A stretch of DNA of 64,000 nucleotides from Gillisella vitis (lineage in GTDB: Bacteria; Pseudomonadota; Alphaproteobacteria; Rhizobiales; Rhizobiaceae). This document shows positions 24,674 through 33,403 of the stretch, one piece after another; the stretch's first letter is position 1, and each line of letters begins with the position of its first letter. The stretch covers positions 1 to 64,000 of the forward strand of contig WPHV01000015.1 of the NCBI GenBank assembly GCA_009744235.1, read 5' to 3'. The notes beneath the pieces were generated by a model. It did no database searches and had not been told where the DNA came from. It saw nothing but the letters and a program-made list of their open reading frames with translations. The translations under genes were made by a program, and so were the position numbers.

Positions 24674-25577
24674 CCTGAAGACAGGCACCGCTATTGCCGA
24701 GATGCTGGGCGCGCTTTTGCAGGCTGCCGCAGCCGATCTTGACAGTGGCGCCGAGGCCCCACCCGGTGAACGGGACCGCGCCGTCCATCTTGCGCGCCGC
24801 AAACTGAAACGCGCCAGAGCCTTGTACCGGCTGGTCGCCCCTGCCGTTCCCGACCTGCGTGGCCGGGAAAACCGCCGGTTGGGTGATATTGCCCGCAGCC
24901 TTTCAGCACTTCGCGATGCTGCCGCACTGCTGGAAAGTGTCGAGGCGCTTCAGGAAGCAACCCTGAGCGATGAAGAAGCTCATGCCCTGCAACAGGCATG
25001 GTCGGTATTGTCTGATCGCCATGAACGTCTGTCCGCCAAACTGGAGGCAAGCCAGAGCGCATTGATGCGCGAGGCGGCAGACGGCTGCCGTGAAGCGGCA
25101 GATGTCGCCATGGGAATCGAGTTCAACCACCGTCCTGCCAAAGTCGCCCGGATATTTGCCAAGGCCTGGGCCAAAACCTTCAAGCGCGCTGAAGCCGCCA
25201 TTGCCGCCTGCCACGATGCCAGCGAGGCAGAAAGCTACCATGCGCTGCGCAAGGCCACCCAGACCTATTGGATGCATCTGTCCCTGCTGCGCGATCTCTG
25301 GCCAAGCGCCATGGAGATGAAACGCAGCGCCGCCAAGCAACTGGCCGATCTGCTGGGCCATGAAAACGACCTTTCGGTGCTGACCTCGGTGCTGGATGAA
25401 GACTCAAGCCTGTTTTCTGGCGGCGAAACATTGTCCCATCTGCTCGCCATCATCATCCGCCAGCAACAGGCCCTGCGACGGCAAGCGCTTGAGGCGGCGG
25501 ACGCATTGTTTGCCGACGGCCCCGACTTGGAACCAGCGGTGATCGAGGCGCTGTGGTTGCGGGCCGCAGCGCAATAG
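24651..25577 (+). CDS. CHAD-domain protein
   Basis: The 308-residue all-helical protein has the conserved histidines and basic residues of CHAD domains (VHLARRKLKRARALYRLV near 43-60, YHALRKATQTYWMHLSLL near 194-211). CHAD domains bind inorganic polyphosphate and sit on polyphosphate granules in other bacteria. The gene starts inside the end of the CYTH gene, 23 bases before its stop, indicating coupled translation. Its function together with the triphosphatase is inferred from the frequent CYTH-CHAD fusion. Confidence 0.85.
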   Translation: MAYRLRPDLKTGTAIAEMLGALLQAAAADLDSGAEAPPGERDRAVHLARRKLKRARALYRLVAPAVPDLRGRENRRLGDIARSLSALRDAAALLESVEALQEATLSDEEAHALQQAWSVLSDRHERLSAKLEASQSALMREAADGCREAADVAMGIEFNHRPAKVARIFAKAWAKTFKRAEAAIAACHDASEAESYHALRKATQTYWMHLSLLRDLWPSAMEMKRSAAKQLADLLGHENDLSVLTSVLDEDSSLFSGGETLSHLLAIIIRQQQALRRQALEAADALFADGPDLEPAVIEALWLRAAAQ

Positions 25578-25587
25578 GCGACAGTTG

Positions 25588-26286
25588 ATGACCCGGTCCG
25601 AGCGTCTTCTTTCACTGCTGCAAATCCTGCGGCGCTATCGCCGCCCGGTGACTGGGCAGATATTGGCCGAAGAACTGGGCGTCTCCATCCGCACGCTCTA
25701 CCGCGACATTGCCACGCTTCAGAGCCAGGGCGCCGGTATCGAGGGCGAGGCCGGTCTTGGCTATGTGCTGCGTCCGGGCTACATGCTGCCACCACTGATG
25801 TTCAGCCCACAGGAAATCGAAGCGCTGGTGCTTGGCGCCCGCTTTGTCGCACAACGAACCGACCAGCATCTGGCCTTTGCCGCCCGTGACGCGCTTGCAA
25901 AAATCACCGCCGTGCTGCCCGACGAACTTCGCCGCAGCCTTGAGGATAATAGTCTGTTGGTCGGGCCAAGCGATAGAGCAGCGGGGCAGCTTCCAGCCGA
26001 TCTAAGCCCGTTTCGGCACGCGATCCGCGCTGAACATGTGCTGCATATCGTCTACCGGGATGAAAAAGGGGCGACGAGCAACCGCGATATCTGGCCGTTC
26101 GCCCTCACATTCTTTGAAGGCGCACGGATCTTGCTGGCCTGGTGTACGCTGCGCGATGACTTCAGACATTTTCGCTGCGACCGCATTGGGGAGTGCAAGA
26201 CACTCGCTCTGCGCTACCCGGTGCGTCGAGCCAGCCTGCTGAAACGATGGCGCGAGCATAACAGCATTCCAGATTGGATTCTTTAA
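25588..26286 (+). CDS. YafY-type HTH/WYL transcriptional regulator
   Basis: The 232-residue regulator has an N-terminal HTH (ILRRYRRPVTGQILAEELGV, SIRTLYRDIATLQSQG, residues about 13-50) and a C-terminal WYL-like ligand domain (VLHIVYRDEKGATSNRDIWP, HFRCDRIGEC). It starts ten bases after the CHAD stop, but the divergent role suggests readthrough rather than a shared pathway. It probably controls the downstream VOC gene: an inverted repeat lies between them. The ATG at 25588 is preferred to the TTG three bases earlier. Confidence 0.8.
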   Translation: MTRSERLLSLLQILRRYRRPVTGQILAEELGVSIRTLYRDIATLQSQGAGIEGEAGLGYVLRPGYMLPPLMFSPQEIEALVLGARFVAQRTDQHLAFAARDALAKITAVLPDELRRSLEDNSLLVGPSDRAAGQLPADLSPFRHAIRAEHVLHIVYRDEKGATSNRDIWPFALTFFEGARILLAWCTLRDDFRHFRCDRIGECKTLALRYPVRRASLLKRWREHNSIPDWIL

Positions 26287-26292
26287 ACACTC

Positions 26293-26309
26293 CTGCCATT
26301 TTTTGGCAG
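26293..26309 (+). promoter_or_regulatory. Inverted repeat upstream of the VOC gene
   Basis: CTGCCA (26293-26298) and TGGCAG (26304-26309) are perfect arms around five T bases. It lies between the YafY-type gene and the VOC gene, 45 bases before the latter's start, and is a candidate binding site for that regulator. With its T-run centre it is less likely to be a terminator. Confidence 0.45.
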
Positions 26310-26354
26310 TAGGCTCAGTTACAAACCGGGCGTCAACCTGAAGGAGACGCTCTC

Positions 26355-26732
26355 ATGACAACCACCTCGACCCCGAAAATGACCATTCTTTACGTCGATA
26401 CACCCGAGACAAGCGCCCATTTCTATCAGCAGGTCTTCGGTCTTGCGCCCGTCGAATTATCGGCGACATTTGCCATGTTCGCGCTGCCGGGCGGGTTCAT
26501 TCTCGGTCTTTGGTCCCGCCACACCGTTGAGCCTGCGGCAAGCATTACAGGCGGTGGCTGCGAACTGGCGATCCGGGCCGATACGGCTGCGGATGTCGAT
26601 GATCTCCACACGCAATGGCAAGCGCTTGGCGTCCCCATGCTGCAAGCACCGACCGATATGGAGTTCGGGCGGACTTTCCTCGCCACCGATCCAGACGGCC
26701 ATCGGATTCGCGTCTTCAACCCACCGGCATGA
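26355..26732 (+). CDS. VOC-family (glyoxalase/bleomycin resistance-like) protein
   Basis: The 125-residue protein has two beta-alpha-beta-beta-beta modules: ILYVDTPETSAHFYQQVFGL at the start and GRTFLATDPDGHRIRVFNPP at the end. This is the vicinal-oxygen-chelate fold of glyoxalases, dioxygenases and drug-binding resistance proteins. It has few obvious metal ligands, so binding or sequestration of a small molecule is as likely as catalysis. GAAGGAG precedes the ATG. The YafY-type regulator upstream probably controls it. Confidence 0.8.
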   Translation: MTTTSTPKMTILYVDTPETSAHFYQQVFGLAPVELSATFAMFALPGGFILGLWSRHTVEPAASITGGGCELAIRADTAADVDDLHTQWQALGVPMLQAPTDMEFGRTFLATDPDGHRIRVFNPPA

Positions 26733-26808
26733 CTTGACGAAACTCAAAGCGCGATACGCCTGCTGAAATTCGTTGATTCCCGGCGGCATTGGCAGTATTT
26801 CGCAGGCC

Positions 26809-27753
26809 ATGACAGACGATCTTCAAAATCCTCGCCATGAAGAGGGCGGCGCATTCTGTGTGGCCGCGCTCTATCATTTTGCGTCCTTCGCGCGGTTCGA
26901 AAGCTTTCGCGAGCCGCTCGATGCGCTCTGCAAGGCGCAGGGCGTCAAGGGTACTTTGCTGCTTGCCCATGAAGGCATCAATGGCACGATTGCTGGCACG
27001 GATGCGGGCATTGCCACGGTGCTGGCATATCTTCGCGCCCAGCCGGAATTTGCCAGCCTTGAGCACAAGGAAAGCCGGGCGTCGAAAATGCCGTTCGTGC
27101 GCATGAAGGTGAAGCTGAAGAAAGAGATCGTCACCATGGGGGTCGAGGATATCGATCCCAACAAGATCGTCGGCACCTATGTCGATCCCAAGGACTGGAA
27201 TGCGCTGATTTCCGATCCTGATACCATCGTCATCGACACCCGCAACGATTACGAGACCGCGATCGGCATTTTCCGGGGCGCGGTCGATCCCAATACCAAG
27301 ACGTTCCGCGAATTTCCCGATTGGGTGAAGAACAATCCCGGCCTGCACAACAAGCCGAAGATCGCCATGTATTGCACCGGCGGCATCCGTTGCGAAAAGG
27401 CCACCGCCTTCATGAAGCAACAGGGTTTCGAAGAAGTCTACCACCTGAAGGGCGGCATCCTGAAATATCTGGAAAACGTGCCGGAAGAACAAAGCCTGTG
27501 GGACGGCGCCTGTTTCGTGTTCGACGAGCGCGTGTCCGTGACCCATGGACTGAAGGAGGGCGACCACCAGCTGTGCCACGCCTGCCGCAACCCGATCACG
27601 CCGGAAGAACTGACCTCGCCCTATTACGAGGCTGGCGTATCGTGCAGCCATTGCTATGAGAGCCGCACAGAAGCCGACCGGGATCGCTACCGCCAACGCC
27701 AGAAACAAATTGCGCTGGCCAAGCAGCGCGGCGAGCGGCATATCGGCAGCTAA
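26809..27753 (+). CDS. trhO: tRNA uridine-34 5-hydroxylase, rhodanese family
   Basis: The 314-residue protein is a YceA/TrhO homologue, which hydroxylates U34 of certain tRNAs in an oxygen-dependent reaction, forming ho5U for later modification. The N-terminal part carries [16 protein letters not shown]; the rhodanese domain has the active Cys189 in [12 protein letters not shown], with a second Cys195. The C-terminal tail has [13 protein letters not shown] and CSHCYESR, a zinc-knuckle-like pair found in the longer members. The ATG at 26809 gives the standard N-terminus. It converges with the EAL gene, seven bases apart. Confidence 0.88.
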   Translation: MTDDLQNPRHEEGGAFCVAALYHFASFARFESFREPLDALCKAQGVKGTLLLAHEGINGTIAGTDAGIATVLAYLRAQPEFASLEHKESRASKMPFVRMKVKLKKEIVTMGVEDIDPNKIVGTYVDPKDWNALISDPDTIVIDTRNDYETAIGIFRGAVDPNTKTFREFPDWVKNNPGLHNKPKIAMYCTGGIRCEKATAFMKQQGFEEVYHLKGGILKYLENVPEEQSLWDGACFVFDERVSVTHGLKEGDHQLCHACRNPITPEELTSPYYEAGVSCSHCYESRTEADRDRYRQRQKQIALAKQRGERHIGS

Positions 27754-27760
27754 TCGATTA

Positions 27761-28510
27761 TCAGGCGACGTCAGCCAGATCCGGCTGCTCGAAACGCTCA
27801 AAGGCGGGACGCGCCAGAACATAGCCTTGCATAAGATGGACACCCATGTCCTTCAACACATCCAGTTCCTGCTTGGTTTCGACACCTTCGCACAGCGGCA
27901 GAATACCGAATTCGCCCAGCATGGCCAGCGTATGGCGCAGGATGATCCGCTTGGCACGATCCTCGTCGATGCCGCGCACCAATTCCATATCCAACTTGAC
28001 GATATCAGGCTGAAATTTTGCCAAAAGTGTCAGCCCGGCATGGCCTGCGCCGAAATCGTCAATCGCCGTCTTGAAGCCGATGCTGCGATAGGTCTTCAGG
28101 ATATTGAGCAGATGATCCGTATCGATCTGCTCGTTTTCGGTAAATTCGAACAGGATACGGTTGAGCGGGAAGCCAACACGCTCAGCGGTTTTCAACGTCA
28201 AACCGATACAGGCACGCGGTTCGTAAACCGCATTGGGCATGAAATTGATCGATAGGGTTGCTGTAGAGGTCACAGGCAAAAGGTCGGCGGCCAGTTGAAT
28301 GGCCTTGACCCGGCAAGTTTGATCGAAAGCATAGCGATTTTGCGCATTGACCCCGGCCATGACGCTGGCCGCGCCAGCACCGTCCATGCCTCGAACGAGA
28401 GCCTCATAACCAAATATGGTGCCCTGCCGTGTATCGACAATCGGCTGAAACGCCATGGAGAACGGAGCATCGAAAGTAGCCCCGTCCCGGCAACCTGCAC
28501 AGGCCGTCAT
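27761..28510 (-). CDS. EAL-domain cyclic-di-GMP phosphodiesterase
   Basis: The 249-residue protein is a stand-alone EAL domain with no sensor region. Catalytic residues appear intact: EAL-type motif YEALVRG (Glu36), SINFMPN, FEFTENE, AIDDFGAGHAGL, IVKLD and CEGVETKQEL. It should hydrolyse c-di-GMP to pGpG, favouring motility over attachment. CAGC near the N-terminus (residues 4-7) could bind metal or be redox-active. The ATG at 28510 has GGAG seven bases upstream. No GGDEF partner is adjacent. Confidence 0.88.
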   Translation of the reverse strand: MTACAGCRDGATFDAPFSMAFQPIVDTRQGTIFGYEALVRGMDGAGAASVMAGVNAQNRYAFDQTCRVKAIQLAADLLPVTSTATLSINFMPNAVYEPRACIGLTLKTAERVGFPLNRILFEFTENEQIDTDHLLNILKTYRSIGFKTAIDDFGAGHAGLTLLAKFQPDIVKLDMELVRGIDEDRAKRIILRHTLAMLGEFGILPLCEGVETKQELDVLKDMGVHLMQGYVLARPAFERFEQPDLADVA

Positions 28511-28585
28511 CAATGAACTCCACCGTCAAAACAGAGGAATTATATCATGAAGTCCTGAAGAAATAATTTCAGGAAATGACAAAAA

Positions 28586-28924
28586 TCAGTATTTCCGATG
28601 CTGTTTCTTGATCGTATCGATTTCGTACATCAGCGCCCGGAAGGCGATAATCGCTTCGTTATCGGCAAGTTTTTCATCGAGGACCAGCGGTTCAAGCTGT
28701 TCAATGACCACGCGGAGCGCGTCTTCGATCCGGCCAAGCTGCTTGCCGTAGCTGGCCACATTCATCAAAATATCCTTTTCGGCCTCGGGATTGGTCGAGG
28801 GGCCGACATCGATATTGAACGTGACCAGACTGGCCTGCCCGACCTGGGTCGGACTATAGACCCAGGTCCATGGATTGATCGCCTGAGTGACATTGCCTGA
28901 AAGCGGCAGCTGTACCCGTCCCAT
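28586..28924 (-). CDS. Conserved small hypothetical protein
   Basis: The 112-residue product is not a family I can name. Residues 1-50 look beta-rich (QLPLSGNVTQAINPWTWVYS, GQASLVTFNID) and 55-112 form a helix pair (RIEDALRVVIEQLEPLVL, AIIAFRALMYEIDTIKKQHR). It has no signal or membrane segment. The frame is open to 29047, but the ATG at 28924 with GGGGGA seven bases upstream is the better start. It follows the GH1 gene by about 120 bases on the same strand. Confidence 0.6.
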   Translation of the reverse strand: MGRVQLPLSGNVTQAINPWTWVYSPTQVGQASLVTFNIDVGPSTNPEAEKDILMNVASYGKQLGRIEDALRVVIEQLEPLVLDEKLADNEAIIAFRALMYEIDTIKKQHRKY

Positions 28925-29043
28925 ATGCATTCCCCCTTTTGATAGACACAACCTGAGAGGGAAGTTTGCCGTGTTGCGGCGCAATAAGCAAGAGCGCGAC
29001 CACGCAAGAACGAGGGGGCCAGAAACGAGGCGGCAGAATGGCC

Positions 29044-30417
29044 TCATTCGGCGCTGTGGTTGCCCTTGGGAAATTCGGCTGCCAGCGCGCTATACCATTT
29101 GCCGCTGTTCTTCAGCGTGCGAACCTGCGTGTCGTAATCGACATGCACGAGGCCGAACCGCATGCGGTAGCCTTCGGCCCATTCAAAATTATCCATCAGG
29201 CTCCAGGCGAAATAGCCCTTCATGGGGATGCCCTCGGCAATCAGGTCGGCCACCACGCCCAGATGTTCGGCGTAATAATCCAGCCGTGGCTGGTCATCCA
29301 CCACGCCCTCGGCCACCTCCATATTATAGCAGGCACCGTTTTCAGTGATGTAGCAGACCGGCAGCGTGTAGCGATCATAGAGCCCTTCCACCAGGGACTT
29401 CAGCGCCGGGGCATAGACTTCCCAGCCGATATCGGTCTTGACTGATGAGACCGGCGGCGCATCCACCGTGGCGGGGAACTCGGCGCCCGCAGCCGGATTG
29501 TCGGCAACCCGCATCGGTGTGTAATAATTCAGGCCCCACCAGTCGAGTTTCTGGGAGATAATGTCAAGATCGCCATCGTCGATGACAGGCATGCGATTGC
29601 CAAGGGAGGCCATGAATTCTGCCGGATATTCGCCCTTGAAGACCGGATCGAAGAAAACACCATTGTGAAACTGGTGGGCGCGTTCAGCGGCGGTCTGATC
29701 AGCCGCACTCTGCGAGCCGGGGATGACCGAATGGGCATTCAGCACCAGACCCGCAGGCACCTGCGGCGCGACCTGCCTGATGGCATCGATGCCAAGACCA
29801 TGGGCGAGATTGGTATAGTGCAAGGCATGCATCGCCGCATCCATATTGCGCTCACCCGGCGCATGCACACCGTAAAGATGTGATAGCCAGACCGAGCACC
29901 ACGGCTCGTTAAACGTCGCCACGGCATCCAGCCGGTCGCCCAGCCGCGCCATCACCAGCTTGGCATAGCGCTGGAAGGCATAGGCCGTGGAGCGCGCCGT
30001 CCAGCCGCCATCGCCCATCAGGGCCAATGGCAGATCCCAATGATACAGCGTCGCATAGGCCTTAATGCCCCGCTCCTTCAACCCATCGACCAACTTGTCG
30101 TAAAAATCCAGCCCCGTCTCATTCACCCGGCCCGTGCCTTCAGGAATAATGCGCGGCCAGGCAATGGAAAAGCGATAGGCGGTTACGCCCATCTCCTGAA
30201 TCAGGTCGAGATCCTGTTCCCAGCGATTGTAATGATCGCAGGCCACATCGCCATTATGGCGCTCGAACACCCGGCCCGGCATATTGGCAAACGCATCCCA
30301 GATGCAGGGCTTACGCCCATCCGCCTTGGTCGCCCCTTCGATCTGGTAGGCGGCAGTGGCCACACCAAACAGGAAATCACCGGGGAAGCGGGCGGCAAGG
30401 GCTTTCGGGTCTGTCAT
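29044..30417 (-). CDS. GH1-family beta-glucosidase
   Basis: The 457-residue glycosidase has the GH1 acid/base Glu171 in TFNEPW and nucleophile Glu359 in YITENGA, plus FLFGVATAAYQIEG at the N-terminus and YFAWSLMDNFEWAEGYRMRFG near the end. It has no signal peptide, so it should cleave imported beta-glucosides or cellobiose in the cytosol, possibly plant-derived. The length is typical. No transporter gene adjoins it. Confidence 0.92.
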   Translation of the reverse strand: MTDPKALAARFPGDFLFGVATAAYQIEGATKADGRKPCIWDAFANMPGRVFERHNGDVACDHYNRWEQDLDLIQEMGVTAYRFSIAWPRIIPEGTGRVNETGLDFYDKLVDGLKERGIKAYATLYHWDLPLALMGDGGWTARSTAYAFQRYAKLVMARLGDRLDAVATFNEPWCSVWLSHLYGVHAPGERNMDAAMHALHYTNLAHGLGIDAIRQVAPQVPAGLVLNAHSVIPGSQSAADQTAAERAHQFHNGVFFDPVFKGEYPAEFMASLGNRMPVIDDGDLDIISQKLDWWGLNYYTPMRVADNPAAGAEFPATVDAPPVSSVKTDIGWEVYAPALKSLVEGLYDRYTLPVCYITENGACYNMEVAEGVVDDQPRLDYYAEHLGVVADLIAEGIPMKGYFAWSLMDNFEWAEGYRMRFGLVHVDYDTQVRTLKNSGKWYSALAAEFPKGNHSAE

Positions 30418-30585
30418 CGGAAACCTTTCGGCACTTAAGCGTGAATAAACAGGACGTATTCAGGTCTTAACGCAGTTGCGGCAGGAACGCCACGGACGAA
30501 AGACAACACAGTATACCCACTCCTTATGTTGTATTTCCAATAGAAAAATGCTACCTTAGGATGCATTAATCTGGGGGACACATTT

Positions 30586-30987
30586 ATGAAAACAGCTTTT
30601 ATCCATTTTCTCTGCGCAGCGACAATCAGCATGGCGCTACCCGCCACGGCCAACAGCGCCACTCTCGTCTACACCGAGAACCAAACCACGATAAGCTATA
30701 GCGTTAATTGGACATCAGGCATGACCGTTGAACAAGCCATGCAAACGGCTGGTCCTGACTATGTCACAGGATGGTCGCATCAATATAGCGGCAACTCCCT
30801 GCTGATGGTTCTCGCCACCGGCACGTTTCCGGCCACGCCGTCAACCACCGATGGAAAGCTGGGCACACCCTATTGGTTGCTCTGCGTCGACAGTAAACCG
30901 GCCAGCATGGGCATGACCCAGCAAACCATTCCAAGCTCAACCTCCGAAGTGAAATGGATTTGGACGTCCAAATACAAATGCCAATAG
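30586..30987 (+). CDS. Small secreted protein, possibly DUF4430-like
   Basis: The 133-residue product has a clear signal peptide (residues 1-25, ending ATANSA). The mature part is short and beta-rich. The C-terminal segment PYWLLCVDSKPASMGMTQQT, with the following VKWIW, resembles the end of the DUF4430 (transcobalamin C-terminal-like) fold, but I am unsure. Two Cys residues (LLCVD and the penultimate position) could form a disulfide. GGGGGA precedes the ATG. It is divergent from the GH1 gene, and its base composition is slightly more AT-rich than its neighbours. Confidence 0.6.
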   Translation: MKTAFIHFLCAATISMALPATANSATLVYTENQTTISYSVNWTSGMTVEQAMQTAGPDYVTGWSHQYSGNSLLMVLATGTFPATPSTTDGKLGTPYWLLCVDSKPASMGMTQQTIPSSTSEVKWIWTSKYKCQ

Positions 30988-31022
30988 GTTGACCTGGCTG
31001 CGCCGCACTTCAACGGATTGAA

Positions 31023-31058
31023 GAATGCCAAGGGCCGCTTCCACGGCCCTTGGCATTC
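31023..31058. terminator. Strong bidirectional terminator hairpin
   Basis: A perfect 15-bp stem (31023-31037 with 31044-31058) has a six-base loop. It stands between the secreted-protein gene and the convergent Gfo/Idh/MocA gene and ends four bases before the latter's stop codon. Confidence 0.7.
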
Positions 31059-31061
31059 GTT

Positions 31062-32234
31062 TCATACCCTCACCCAGGCCCCGTTCTGCTGTGACGACTG
31101 AATACACGCCGTCACAAAGGCAACGCCCTTCACCCCATCATCGACAGTCGGATAGACCACATCAGGATCAACCGTGGCACCTGATCTTGCTGCATGAATA
31201 GCCTGGGCCGCCTCGGAATATATGGTCGCAAAAGCTTCGAGATAGCCTTCGGGATGGCCGCCGGGAATGCGGGTGACGCGGGCAGCTGCGCTACCTGCCC
31301 CGGCACCGCCGCGGGTGATCAGTTGCTTTGGTTCGCCGAGCTTGGTGAACCACAGGTAGTTCGGATCGGCTTGCGTCCACTCGATCCCGGCCTTGGTGCC
31401 GTAGATGCGAACTTTCAGGCCGTTTTCATTGCCGGTTGCCACCTGGCTGCACCACAGCAGACCTTTGGCCCCGCCTTGGAAACGCAGCATCACATGGGCG
31501 TTGTCATCCAGCCTGCGGCCTTCAACGAAGGTATGCACATCGGCGGCGAGTTCCTGCAGCTCCAGCCCGGAAATGAAGCTGCCGAGGTTATAGGCGTGGG
31601 TGCCGATATCTCCGGTGGAACCGCCGACGCCCGATTGGGCCGGGTCGGTGCGCCATACGGCCTGCTTGGCGCCGGTCTGCTCGACAGGTTCCGCCAGCCA
31701 ATCCTGCGGATATTCCATCTGCACCAGCCGGATCTCGCCCAGCTCGCCGTTTTGCACCAGTTCCCGCGCATGGCGCACCATGGGATAGCCGGTGTAATTG
31801 TGGGTGAGGATGAACAGGGCCTTGGCCTTTTCGGCAACCTCTTTCAGTTTTTTCGCATCCTCCAGATTGGAGGTCAGAGGCTTGTCGCAGATCACATGGA
31901 TGCCGCGCTCCAGAAAGGCTTTCGCCGCCGGGTAATGCATGTGATTGGGCGTGACGATAGACACCGCCTCAATCCCATCCGGGCGCGCCGCCTCTATCTG
32001 CGCCATTTCGTCAAAAGAGCCATAGCAGCGGGTGGGATCAAGCCCCAGATCCCGGCCCGAGGCCAGGGACTTTTCCGGCGTCGAGGATAAAGCACCTGCC
32101 ACCAGATCGTAATGATCGTCGAGCCTTGCCGCCATGCGGTGGACCGCGCCAATAAACGCGCCCTGCCCGCCGCCCACCATGCCGAGACGGATTTTCGCGG
32201 CGCGTTGCTCGGATTTGCTTGCTTCGATTGTCAT
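31062..32234 (-). CDS. Gfo/Idh/MocA-family oxidoreductase
   Basis: The 390-residue NAD(P)-dependent dehydrogenase has a Rossmann loop GMVGGGQGAFIGAVHR (residues about 18-33), the conserved CDKPLTSNLEDAKKL with the catalytic Lys, and GDIGTHAYNLGSFISGLE in the second domain. Family members oxidise sugars, inositols or their derivatives. It is the last gene of the xylose-type operon, 18 bases after the TIM-barrel isomerase gene, a pairing typical of inositol-like or keto-sugar catabolism. The substrate is not predictable from sequence alone. Confidence 0.87.
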   Translation of the reverse strand: MTIEASKSEQRAAKIRLGMVGGGQGAFIGAVHRMAARLDDHYDLVAGALSSTPEKSLASGRDLGLDPTRCYGSFDEMAQIEAARPDGIEAVSIVTPNHMHYPAAKAFLERGIHVICDKPLTSNLEDAKKLKEVAEKAKALFILTHNYTGYPMVRHARELVQNGELGEIRLVQMEYPQDWLAEPVEQTGAKQAVWRTDPAQSGVGGSTGDIGTHAYNLGSFISGLELQELAADVHTFVEGRRLDDNAHVMLRFQGGAKGLLWCSQVATGNENGLKVRIYGTKAGIEWTQADPNYLWFTKLGEPKQLITRGGAGAGSAAARVTRIPGGHPEGYLEAFATIYSEAAQAIHAARSGATVDPDVVYPTVDDGVKGVAFVTACIQSSQQNGAWVRV

Positions 32235-32252
32235 GATGTCCTTCCTTCGCCG

Positions 32253-33305
32253 TTACAGTCCCAGCATCCGCCGATTGGCCGCATCATCGGTGCCGCTGGC
32301 GGCGAAATCGTCAAAGGCATGTTCCGTGACCCGGATAATATGCGCCTTGACGAATTCCGCCCCTTCGCGGGCGCCGTCTTCGGGGTGTTTTAGAGCGCAT
32401 TCCCACTCGACCACGGCCCAGCCTTCGAAATCATTGGCAGCCATTTTCGAGAAGATCGCGCCGAAGTCCACCTGGCCGTCGCCTGGTGAGCGGAAGCGCC
32501 CGGCGCGGTTGACCCAGGATTGGTAGCCACCGTAAACGCCCTGACGGCCATTCGGATTGAACTCGGCATCCTTGACGTGGAACATCTTGATGCGGTCTTT
32601 GTAGATGTCGATATGGTCGAGATAGTCGAGGCATTGCAGCACATAATGCGAGGGATCATAGAGCATGTTGGCGCGGGAGTGGTTGCCCACCCGCTCCAGA
32701 AACATCTCGAATGTCACACCATCATGCAAGTCTTCGCCGGGATGGATTTCGTAAGCGATATCGACACCCTGCTCGTCGGCATAGTCGAGAATGGGCAGCC
32801 AGCGCTTCGCCAGCTCGTCAAACGCGGTTTCCACCAGACCTGCCGGGCGCTGCGGCCAGGGATAGATAAACGGCCAGGCCAGCGCGCCCGAAAACGTGGC
32901 ATGCGCCTTGATGCCCAGATGGTTTGAGGCCTTCAGCGCGTATTTGACCTGTTGCACAGCCCATTCCTGCCGGGCTTTCGGGTTGCCACGCACTTCGGGG
33001 GCAGCGAAACCGTCAAACGCTTCGTCATAGGCCGGATGCACCGCCACCAGCTGTCCCTGCAAATGGGTGGAAAGCTCGGTAATCTCGACGCCATTGGCGC
33101 GGGCGATACCGGCCAGTTCGTCACAATAATCCTTGGATTCGGCGGCCTTTTTCAGGTCAATCAACTGGCTGGCCCAGGTCGGAACCTGCACGCCAAGATA
33201 GCCTTTATCGGCAGCCCATTTGGTAATGCTATCCCAGGAATTAAAAGGCGCGGCATCACCGGCAAACTGGCCCAAAAACAAGGCAGGGCCTTTAATCGTC
33301 TTCAT
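32253..33305 (-). CDS. Sugar phosphate isomerase/epimerase-like TIM-barrel protein
   Basis: The 350-residue protein belongs to the xylose-isomerase-like AP-endonuclease-2 superfamily. Metal-binding positions are visible in DIAYEIHPGEDLHDG, NMLYDPSHYVLQCLD, MFHVKDAEF and WAVVEWECAL. Relatives isomerise or epimerise ketoses and inosose-type compounds. The ATG at 33305 has GGAGGAG six bases upstream; the longer frame runs into the hairpin after xylA. It lies between xylA and the Gfo/Idh/MocA gene, with which it probably forms a two-step pathway. Confidence 0.85.
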   Translation of the reverse strand: MKTIKGPALFLGQFAGDAAPFNSWDSITKWAADKGYLGVQVPTWASQLIDLKKAAESKDYCDELAGIARANGVEITELSTHLQGQLVAVHPAYDEAFDGFAAPEVRGNPKARQEWAVQQVKYALKASNHLGIKAHATFSGALAWPFIYPWPQRPAGLVETAFDELAKRWLPILDYADEQGVDIAYEIHPGEDLHDGVTFEMFLERVGNHSRANMLYDPSHYVLQCLDYLDHIDIYKDRIKMFHVKDAEFNPNGRQGVYGGYQSWVNRAGRFRSPGDGQVDFGAIFSKMAANDFEGWAVVEWECALKHPEDGAREGAEFVKAHIIRVTEHAFDDFAASGTDDAANRRMLGL

Positions 33306-33352
33306 AAACATCTCCTCCAAAATGATACTGAAACGTTGCAGTTTATCTATCA

Positions 33353-33390
33353 AAGAAAACTGCCAGGGAAAACCTCCATTTCCCTGGCAG
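33353..33390 (-). terminator. Intercistronic hairpin after xylA
   Basis: On the minus strand CTGCCAGGGAAA (33390-33379) pairs with its complement at 33371-33360, followed by TTTTCTTT. It is a plausible partial terminator separating xylA from the isomerase and dehydrogenase genes. Confidence 0.65.
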
Positions 33391-33403
33391 TGCATCAAAG
33401 CGA

